From Candidatus Heimdallarchaeota archaeon (GTDB lineage: Archaea > Asgardarchaeota > Heimdallarchaeia > Heimdallarchaeales > Kariarchaeaceae): a stretch of 6,741 nucleotides of DNA. The notes under the pieces were generated by a model. It saw nothing but the letters and a program-made list of their open reading frames with translations. It had not been told where the DNA came from and did no database searches. Of this stretch, positions 1-5,653 are shown piece after piece; the stretch's first letter is position 1; the number at the start of each line of letters is the position of its first letter. Both the position numbers and the translations under genes were made by a program. The stretch covers positions 1 to 6,741 of the forward strand of contig JACZSS010000150.1 of NCBI GenBank assembly GCA_022574115.1. The letters are read 5' to 3'.

Positions 1-1
1 A

Positions 2-712
2 AACTGGATAGATACAAAGAATAGAGTCGGACCTGCCACCGTAAATTATTGGATACACTTCGTTGCTTTGTTAATTTCTACGATAGGCGTATTTTGGTTA
101 ATCGATGCGTCTATTAGCATGTTTGCAACATCTGATAGATATCACCGACTTTGGTTGCTACTTTTCTCGATCTTAGCAGTTGTTTTTATTTTCAAACCAG
201 GAAATCTATCTAACACAGAAGCAGATAATAAGTCCATATCTAAAATAAGCGAAACGAATATAGCTCTGATGATCGCTGGAGGTATTCTCGCTTACCTAGC
301 CTTGATCGTGGGAAAATTGTATTTTGCAAATGATTCAAGTAATAATTTGTTAAAAAACCAAATAATATTGGCCATCATATTGTTTAGTTTCTTCAGTCTG
401 CCCTTCTTAGACTATTTACATTCAAGAAACGCTTCGATTTATCATGGTGTTGCTGGTACGATCACGCAGTTCTCAGCTGACCTGATTTATCTGGGTGTTG
501 CATTTTTGGTTAGTAATCTTATCAATATCCAAGTATTAACAATCCATCGATACTACACTACGTCTATAGTTTTAGCGATAAGTATTTTCCTCATGGGATT
601 GCTCGGGAATGCTGTTTGGACCACTTATGTATCTGTCCCTAAGAATGCGATTCTCAGATTCATATTAATTACTAAAAAGCGAATGGCTAATGTCCCAAGG
701 TCAATTTCCTAG
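2..712 (+). CDS. Polytopic membrane protein, 5'-truncated by the window edge
   Basis: The reading frame is open from the first bases of the window to a TAG stop, giving 236 visible residues, so the true start lies upstream. The TTG at 68 is in frame but falls inside a membrane helix and is unlikely to be the start. At least six hydrophobic segments are visible, at about residues 17-41, 50-64, 87-109, 120-139, 156-181 and 187-210 of the visible part. A polar, Ser/Asn/Lys-rich loop (about 65-86) separates helices 2 and 3. The C terminus is short and basic (KKR near the end), which suggests a cytoplasmic end. I see no transporter, channel or enzyme signature and cannot assign a family. It is followed by a 297-base gap, so it probably belongs to a transcription unit separate from the next gene. 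An integral membrane protein is well supported; its function is unknown. Confidence 0.75.
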   Translation, partial: NWIDTKNRVGPATVNYWIHFVALLISTIGVFWLIDASISMFATSDRYHRLWLLLFSILAVVFIFKPGNLSNTEADNKSISKISETNIALMIAGGILAYLALIVGKLYFANDSSNNLLKNQIILAIILFSFFSLPFLDYLHSRNASIYHGVAGTITQFSADLIYLGVAFLVSNLINIQVLTIHRYYTTSIVLAISIFLMGLLGNAVWTTYVSVPKNAILRFILITKKRMANVPRSIS

Positions 713-718
713 TCATTA

Positions 719-752
719 GGTATTTTACGTTTAGTAAAGGACGTGAAATGCT
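719..752 (+). other. RNA hairpin in the 3' UTR of the truncated membrane protein gene
   Basis: Bases 719-730 pair with 741-752 over 12 consecutive pairs, three of them G-U type (719/752, 721/750, 726/745), around a 10-base loop. The hairpin starts six bases after the stop codon. A shorter alternative stem (TTTAC 724-728 with GTAAA 734-738) would exclude it. It may act in 3'-end formation or transcript stability. Chance formation in AT-rich DNA cannot be excluded. Confidence 0.4.
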
Positions 753-755
753 GGA

Positions 756-780
756 ACTAGTAATTTTATTTTACACTAGT
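756..780 (+). terminator. T-rich stretch between two ACTAGT hexamers, possible archaeal terminator
   Basis: TTTTATTTT (764-772) lies 52 bases after the TAG stop of the upstream gene. Archaeal RNA polymerase typically stops at T-runs on the non-template strand, so this is a plausible 3' end. Self-complementary ACTAGT hexamers at 756-761 and 775-780 flank it and could form a 6-pair stem with the T-rich tract in the loop. The T-run is interrupted, so support is modest. Confidence 0.35.
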
Positions 781-965
781 GAATGACATCTGATAAAATC
801 ATCGATTTGATTCTTCTTGTACCATCATCTGATAGTGGTTCCACAAACACCTAGTAACAACCAAGTTGGAGAAACTGAGTAACACATGCTACAGATTAAT
901 ACTTTGGAATCTTGAGGTAGTGAATGTATAACTTTGAACAGATTGACATACGTATTAGTTCACTG

Positions 966-981
966 AAGTAAACCCTAAAAA
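966..981 (+). promoter_or_regulatory. Weak TATA-box candidate for the secreted protein-rhomboid unit
   Basis: CTAAAAA at 975-981 follows a partly purine-rich stretch (GAAGTAAA just upstream). A start point about 25 bases downstream would fall near 1003-1006, only a few bases before the ATG at 1010, giving an almost leaderless transcript. The match to the archaeal TATA consensus is poor. Confidence 0.3.
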
Positions 982-1009
982 GAGCCAATATTCCTCATCA
1001 CTTAAGGAA

Positions 1010-1906
1010 ATGCGGTTTCGTAAATTACTGTGTATATTATTTTTCGTCTCATTGTTATTAGTCATCCCAACTTCAGCCGATCGAGGGCATCTTTACACCG
1101 AATCTATTGATGCCTACTCACGAATTGAAGGTGAAACCCTTCGATGGACTTCGAAACGAGAATTTCTCATTCGAGATTATAATTTTTATAATGTGAGTAT
1201 TTCACCGGATTATGATAAAAATGTCGATGTAGAGGTCTTACATGATACGAATCATGGACAATACGAAATTTTAACTCAACCTGCTAAGAAAGCAAATTTT
1301 AACTTAATTGCCACATTTAGAGATGATGGTCGGGTACTTGATTTTGCCTGGGATATGTATTACTTTCGAGATACCAATCATCCCACATTAGAGACGCTGC
1401 CATTAGATACAGAGATTAGAGACAATTTTAGGATACCGGGGAATAGAAAATACGATCTTGACAGTACAAATTTATTTTTCAGTATAAATCTGCAGTACAA
1501 CGAATATTTGGACATTGAAGGAGATGTAGTTGAAGTTAAAGTAAACACTGAGTTAGGAACGAAAAATTATGCTGACGGTAGAATAGAGCGATCCTCTATT
1601 CACATTGTTAAGCGCTTAGCAGACAGTACGGTTATATTTGAATACAATTGGGTGTATCAAGAAGTATCCTCAGTTTTACGTTATTTTAATTTTATTGATC
1701 AACCGTTTTTGGAAGTTCCTGCGATCTTTGCAGCAGTAGCACTAATAATATACGTCTATATTAAATTCAACCGATTTATATCGAAATACGGAATAAAAAT
1801 TGTCAAAACAAAAACAGGAGATGGATCAGACCAATCTAGTCTTGAAGAAACAGCCAAAGAATCAAGTTCAAACAAAAAAGACGCAGGTTCTGTAAAGGAT
1901 GACTAA
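1010..1906 (+). CDS. Type I single-pass membrane protein with extracytoplasmic domain, unknown family
   Basis: This 298-residue protein starts with a classical signal peptide: a basic start (R2, R4, K5), a hydrophobic core at about residues 6-20, and a TSA-D cleavage context after A23. The ectodomain (about 24-230) is polar, rich in aromatic and acidic residues, and looks mostly beta-stranded; it has one N-glycosylation sequon (NVS). A membrane helix follows at about 234-251 (VPAIFAAVALIIYVYI), then a basic stop-transfer segment and a 32-residue Ser/Lys/Asp-rich, probably disordered cytoplasmic tail. I recognise no domain. Its stop codon overlaps the rhomboid start by 8 bases, indicating one transcript and translational coupling. 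Small residues and a proline at the outer end of the helix are features of known rhomboid substrates, so a substrate or partner role is possible but inferred. AAGGA touches the ATG, too close to act as a normal ribosome binding site. Confidence 0.8.
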   Translation: MRFRKLLCILFFVSLLLVIPTSADRGHLYTESIDAYSRIEGETLRWTSKREFLIRDYNFYNVSISPDYDKNVDVEVLHDTNHGQYEILTQPAKKANFNLIATFRDDGRVLDFAWDMYYFRDTNHPTLETLPLDTEIRDNFRIPGNRKYDLDSTNLFFSINLQYNEYLDIEGDVVEVKVNTELGTKNYADGRIERSSIHIVKRLADSTVIFEYNWVYQEVSSVLRYFNFIDQPFLEVPAIFAAVALIIYVYIKFNRFISKYGIKIVKTKTGDGSDQSSLEETAKESSSNKKDAGSVKDD

Positions 1907-2513
1907 TCCTAATTCGATTATTCCAGAAGAATGGCAAGGTCCAACCATATATTTGGTAGGGGTTAATTTGATATTCTATATTTTTACATCTATCATCGGT
2001 GGTGGAATAGTTTTTACCGGCCCACGAGCCTTGGTACTGTTCGGAATATCGATTAACAGTTTACAAGCTGGTTGGTTTTGGACTCCATTTACGTCGTTAT
2101 TTACCCACTCAAGTATCTCTCATCTTGGTTCAAATATGATATTCCTGCTGGTCTTTGGATTGAGGATGGAGGAGAGAAATTACTCAGACCGAGGAATTTA
2201 TTTTGCTTATCTCGCAACAGGATTTATAGCCGGAACACTATCGATGTTTCTGTTCTTTGAATCATCTAGCCTTAGTGTTGGTGCATCTGGTTGTGTTTTT
2301 GGTTTGCTTGGACTGAATTATGGGATAGAAAAAAAAGAAAGCAATCCAAACTCGAGAAAAATTCTAGGGGTGAGCATAATCTTCTTGATATTTAGCGGGA
2401 CCTCCCCAAGCACAAATATATTTGCACATCTTTTTGGATGGATTGCAGGTTACATCCTCGGCTTCAGTGATTATTTTCAAAAATTCAATATGGAATTACA
2501 AAAATTTACTTAA
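1899..2513 (+). CDS. Rhomboid family intramembrane serine protease
   Basis: This 204-residue protein has the six-helix core of rhomboid proteases, which cut membrane helices with a Ser-His dyad inside the bilayer. The hallmarks are present in order: a WFWTPFTSLFTH region with the H-x4-H-x3-N pattern (H70, H75, N79) in helix 2, the GASG motif with nucleophile S130 in helix 4, and AHLFG with catalytic H177 in helix 6. The loop between helices 1 and 2 carries GPRAL rather than an obvious WR motif. It is a compact bacterial/archaeal-type rhomboid with no cytosolic domain and short termini; all catalytic positions are intact, so it should be active. The ATG lies inside the end of the preceding gene (8-base overlap) with AAAGG directly abutting it, so coupled translation is likely. 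The preceding single-pass protein is the obvious candidate substrate or partner. The real substrate is unknown. Confidence 0.95.
   Translation: MTNPNSIIPEEWQGPTIYLVGVNLIFYIFTSIIGGGIVFTGPRALVLFGISINSLQAGWFWTPFTSLFTHSSISHLGSNMIFLLVFGLRMEERNYSDRGIYFAYLATGFIAGTLSMFLFFESSSLSVGASGCVFGLLGLNYGIEKKESNPNSRKILGVSIIFLIFSGTSPSTNIFAHLFGWIAGYILGFSDYFQKFNMELQKFT
2500..2504 (-). terminator. T5 tract after the subtilase gene on the minus strand
   Basis: On the minus strand five T residues (A5 on the plus strand) lie 11-15 bases past the subtilase stop codon, inside the last codons of the rhomboid gene. Short T-runs can end archaeal transcripts. If used, the two convergent mRNAs overlap in antisense by only a few bases. 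Confidence 0.25.
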
Positions 2514-2514
2514 A

Positions 2515-5500
2515 CTAAACCTTTTCTTCCATTTCACGCTTAAGAAACAATTCTCGCCCGCCTTCGTTGTAGAGAAATATTACCCAAGACACAAAGAAAG
2601 CAAAGAATAAATAAAACCCTAGACTACGTAAATTCCCTTGGGAATCAAAATGTGTAAGATCAGCTGTAATCTTTAAGTATCCATTAGACTGTATGAATTC
2701 CCCATCAGGATCTACTATTTCAATGAAGAATTCATAATCTCCAAATTTTGGAAATTTGAATTCGTAAACAAACTCTGATTCGGAAAGTGCCAAAAACTTT
2801 ACAGGAAAAGGAGCGATTTCGATAAATCGATCGATCGATCGATTATACAGTGTTTGTCTCAAGGTAACATTTAGATGGTCAGAGGAGTATGTAAGTTTCG
2901 TTCCATCAGGTTTTTGTGTTGTAAACGTAATTCTCAATGTCTCATTGAAGTTAACATTGATTTGCTTGTCGACTGATTTGCCGTCTATACGATATGCCAC
3001 TTTCATGGCTCTTGGTTCTAATAGCCAATCAATTGCCTCAGTCGACATTTGTCTATGTAAATCCACATCGTCGAGGGTACCATATCCAAAACTGAAGCCA
3101 AAACTGTCAAACATTAAAGGGGAGCTAAACACTAAAATCCGCGAAGATTCTCCCACTTCAGATCTTGCAATTACTGTTTTTGATTCTTGGTGGGCGATTG
3201 ATTCTGCATTTTGATTTATAGATTTGTCTACCCTAATCTCAGGTCCATAACTTGGGAACTCGACTAATGGCTCAAACAACTCCTGATTACGCAGTGTCTG
3301 AGCAGTATTCCAACAATCTGTAGCCCGTAGAAATATATCGTCTTTACTCTGTCCGTCTTCGTCCTCGCAGAGTGTTATAGCACCATCCGCTCCATTGTTT
3401 TGGTTTTCAATTACGCTCAGCCCGCTTCCAGCTAAAATTGCATTTACAGTGTGCTCATTGACATCAGAATAGTGTATACTTTCTGCAGATACCAATCCAC
3501 CTCCCGCTATCAAAAAGAGTGATTTGCCATCTTGTTCTAAGAATGCTCGAATGTCCAAAATTTCAGCATCTGAATATTCCGCATCTGGATTTGCAATAAT
3601 TAATAGATCATATTGGCTTAGCAGGTCGGTATCAAGAATACCTTCACTGTGATCAAAGATAAAATGTCCCTCATCCTCTAGAAACCTCGTGAATAGCGCA
3701 AATTGTCCGGTTGCAGAGTGAGCACCAAAATATGTTGTTGATCCGTCTAGCGTTGGGACACCCGGATCAAAAATACTTGTGGACACATCAAAATCCTTTG
3801 AGCTATCAAAGAGTATCCTTGATCTTGATATTAATACATCATCTCCAAATGTAATATTTGCATTCGGTAATAAGTTGCCAGTTAAACTGTCTCTAAAATA
3901 TATCACAGCAATTACCCGCTGCATATTGGTTGCGGTGATTGTAAAATCAGCACTAAATTCAGTTATCCCTATACCAACGACAACAGAAGAGGGTAGCTCA
4001 ATATTGACACCATCAGTGATGTAATCTACGGCGGGTATTACGGTGATATTCCTAGCAGAATGCATAAATAAGGGAAATGTCTTGGTTTGTCCAATTAAGC
4101 GATTTCTGAAAACATAATTGAATCTATCAATTCGGCGAGGTGCCGAAGACATTTCTAAACTATCTGCTGAAGTAGCAGGGTTTGTGAGTTCACCCAGTAT
4201 TCTATGTGCAGTAGTAAAATTCGCAAATCCTCTTCCCATTGCTTCTACTGGCTGGAAAATATCTTCTGCACCAGCTAGAATTGCTGTTCGTAATTGATCG
4301 TAAGTAGAAGTTGGATATGCCTCGCGCAAAAGTAGCAATCCACCAGCGATATGAGGTGTGGCCATACTGGTCCCCGAACTCAGATATGGGGCGCCATCTG
4401 TAATACCTACAGAATATATATCAGACCCAGGCGCGACAACATCTGGCCCGGGATAACCCCCAACTCTTGGCCCCACACCTGATGAAACCCACATTAGGTG
4501 TCGTCCGATGTCTTCCTCAAAGTGAGTTGCGCCAACGGAAATTACATTTGGAAATCCTCCAGGTAGTCCAATACCAGATCCAAATGGTCCTAAGTTACCT
4601 GCAGCTGCGACAACAACACTACCTCCTGCTATTGCATTATTGATTATGACTTCCTGCATATCTCCTGTACCGTTGTATAATTGTGAACTGAGACTCAATG
4701 TAATCACATCTGCGCCTGCAGCCGCAGCTTCTTCGATTCCAAGCATAACCCAACTAATTCTCCCGAAACCTGCCGCATTCAGTACTTGGATTGATAAAAT
4801 ATTTGCTCCTGGTGCCATCCCAGTTGAACTTGATAATTTAAAATCCCCATCGACATTGTATATGCCGTTTGAGGCTGCAATGGCGGCAACATGTGTTCCA
4901 TGAAATGAGGATACTGTGTCTTCATTAAGACCTTCAACAATTGAATGCTGGACTCTGGATTGAGATGATGATGAATCCTTGAAAGCATCAAGATCCACTC
5001 GTACTCCAGTATCGATAATCGCTATTGTAGTACCTGCTCCGGTCAAATTAAAATCCCTCCGAATACGATCGATTCCTAACATTCGTGCAGTTCGTTCTAA
5101 CGTCAAACCATTAGGTGTGTCTTCTGTTAAGTCATATGGTTGCTTCTCAACATCATTATGATAAATCTCACTGTCATCAATGACCTGTCTCAGTCCTTCA
5201 CGTGGGATCCTGTCAGGTGTAAAATTGCGAACTGTAAATGCAGCAATGGTTTGGAACTTGGTAATAACGTTATGTATGCCTATCTCCTCAATTGCTTTCT
5301 GTCTGTAGAATTCATTTTCATACCATAAAATACGGTCCCGAGGACCCGATGTCAACTCTGTATCAGGGTTGACCTTAATTTTAGCATCTTGAATTTGGTT
5401 TACGTCAACTTGGTTTTCCTCATCTAAATATCGGATTTTTGTTTGATGGATGTCCTTTATGTTCCAGTTAGAAAACAACATTGAACCAATAATGGGAAAA

Positions 5501-5556
5501 ATAAAAAGTAACAAGATAAACCCAAAGAGGGTAAATTGTCTCTTAGAGGAAGCCAT
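2515..5556 (-). CDS. Membrane-anchored subtilisin-like (S8) serine protease with site-1-protease-like layout
   Basis: This 1013-residue protein begins with a hydrophobic signal or anchor (about 8-28). An I9-like propeptide region follows (about 72-137), probably an intramolecular chaperone and inhibitor. The S8 catalytic domain spans about 172-450, with D182 (IAIIDTGV), H219 (HGTH), oxyanion N321 (AAAGN) and nucleophile S397 (SSGTSMATPH), all intact. After a beta-rich linker comes a domain at about 585-848 resembling DUF4350/class I glutamine-amidotransferase-like folds (LLIIANPDAEYSDAEI, SLFLIAGGG, RILVFSSPLMFDS). Then come a beta-sandwich region (about 850-966), a C-terminal membrane helix (978-996) and a short charged tail. 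Nine N-glycosylation sequons and a single cysteine pair (C730, C748) fit an extracytoplasmic body. This order and length recall eukaryotic site-1 protease (MBTPS1), from memory and not by alignment. The ATG is chosen because a TATA box lies about 30 bases upstream, giving a near-leaderless transcript. Substrates are unknown. Confidence 0.95.
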   Translation of the reverse strand: MASSKRQFTLFGFILLLFIFPIIGSMLFSNWNIKDIHQTKIRYLDEENQVDVNQIQDAKIKVNPDTELTSGPRDRILWYENEFYRQKAIEEIGIHNVITKFQTIAAFTVRNFTPDRIPREGLRQVIDDSEIYHNDVEKQPYDLTEDTPNGLTLERTARMLGIDRIRRDFNLTGAGTTIAIIDTGVRVDLDAFKDSSSSQSRVQHSIVEGLNEDTVSSFHGTHVAAIAASNGIYNVDGDFKLSSSTGMAPGANILSIQVLNAAGFGRISWVMLGIEEAAAAGADVITLSLSSQLYNGTGDMQEVIINNAIAGGSVVVAAAGNLGPFGSGIGLPGGFPNVISVGATHFEEDIGRHLMWVSSGVGPRVGGYPGPDVVAPGSDIYSVGITDGAPYLSSGTSMATPHIAGGLLLLREAYPTSTYDQLRTAILAGAEDIFQPVEAMGRGFANFTTAHRILGELTNPATSADSLEMSSAPRRIDRFNYVFRNRLIGQTKTFPLFMHSARNITVIPAVDYITDGVNIELPSSVVVGIGITEFSADFTITATNMQRVIAVIYFRDSLTGNLLPNANITFGDDVLISRSRILFDSSKDFDVSTSIFDPGVPTLDGSTTYFGAHSATGQFALFTRFLEDEGHFIFDHSEGILDTDLLSQYDLLIIANPDAEYSDAEILDIRAFLEQDGKSLFLIAGGGLVSAESIHYSDVNEHTVNAILAGSGLSVIENQNNGADGAITLCEDEDGQSKDDIFLRATDCWNTAQTLRNQELFEPLVEFPSYGPEIRVDKSINQNAESIAHQESKTVIARSEVGESSRILVFSSPLMFDSFGFSFGYGTLDDVDLHRQMSTEAIDWLLEPRAMKVAYRIDGKSVDKQINVNFNETLRITFTTQKPDGTKLTYSSDHLNVTLRQTLYNRSIDRFIEIAPFPVKFLALSESEFVYEFKFPKFGDYEFFIEIVDPDGEFIQSNGYLKITADLTHFDSQGNLRSLGFYLFFAFFVSWVIFLYNEGGRELFLKREMEEKV
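2825..2844. repeat. 20-base perfect palindrome made of ATCG tetranucleotide repeats
   Basis: AATCGATCGATCGATCGATT is its own reverse complement and contains four and a half ATCG units (2826-2843) in tandem. It lies within the subtilase gene and encodes roughly N905-R910 of the beta-sandwich region. Loss or gain of one 4-base unit would shift the frame and remove the C-terminal membrane anchor. Confidence 0.9.
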
Positions 5557-5582
5557 TTACAATCGATCAACAGCTTTCTGAA

Positions 5583-5599
5583 ATTTAAACTCTTTTTCA
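5583..5599 (-). promoter_or_regulatory. TATA box with BRE-like element for the subtilase gene
   Basis: Read on the minus strand, GAAAAAGAG followed by TTTAAAT (box at 5589 down to 5583) matches the archaeal purine-rich BRE plus TATA pattern. A start point about 26 bases downstream falls near 5560, four bases before the ATG. That predicts an essentially leaderless mRNA and explains the lack of a Shine-Dalgarno site. Confidence 0.6.
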
Positions 5600-5600
5600 A

Positions 5601-5633
5601 AATTATAATAAAACGAGCGTTTTACTTTTAATC
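5601..5633 (+). promoter_or_regulatory. TATA-box candidates for methionine aminopeptidase
   Basis: Two candidates are visible. TTTTAAT at 5626-5632 would place transcription start at about 5654, on the ATG itself (leaderless). ATTATAATA at 5602-5610 is the better TATA match and would give a leader of about 20 bases, but without any ribosome binding site. I cannot choose between them from sequence alone. Confidence 0.4.
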
Positions 5634-5653
5634 TAACTATTCCGTCTGACTAT

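Larger units (their letters stand above)
713..1009. other. Intergenic region without a convincing gene
   Basis: This 297-base stretch is dense in stop codons. It holds a long hairpin directly after the upstream stop (719-752), a T-rich stretch framed by two ACTAGT hexamers (756-780), a 9-base direct repeat CATCTGATA at 787-795 and 826-834, and a weak TATA-like element near 975-981 for the next gene. I found no tRNA, C/D-box RNA or credible protein-coding frame. Confidence 0.7.
5557..5653. promoter_or_regulatory. Divergent intergenic promoter region
   Basis: This 97-base AT-rich gap separates the starts of the subtilase (-) and methionine aminopeptidase (+) genes and must hold both promoters. 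The strongest element serves the minus strand; weaker candidates face the plus strand. An ATCGAT palindrome (5562-5567) lies beside the predicted minus-strand transcription start. With such close spacing the two promoters may influence each other. Confidence 0.7.

Noticed and set aside
68..712. TTG at 68 as the start of the first membrane protein
   Set aside because: The frame continues open to the window edge with hydrophobic, membrane-protein-like sequence, and the TTG falls within a predicted helix, so the gene is truncated rather than starting there.
780..834. Possible C/D-box RNA suggested by GTGAATGA and two CTGA elements
   Set aside because: The first element has an extra base against the C-box consensus and lies only 3 bases from the first CTGA, and no credible internal C' box is present.
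783..854. Small open frame of 23 codons starting ATG in the gap after the first gene
   Set aside because: It is too short, has no promoter or ribosome binding site placed for it, overlaps the repeats and shows no recognisable peptide features.
2072..2260. 62-codon frame overlapping the rhomboid gene
   Set aside because: It lies in another frame within a gene that has all rhomboid catalytic motifs and shows no independent signal. The frame at 2422-2610 is rejected for the same reason.
2945..3214. 89-codon plus-strand frame opposite the subtilase gene
   Set aside because: It lies entirely antisense to a well-supported coding region, and its translation has no domain features; it is a shadow of the real gene. 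The same holds for the plus-strand frames at 3779-4024, 4640-4903, 4979-5161 and 5140-5328.
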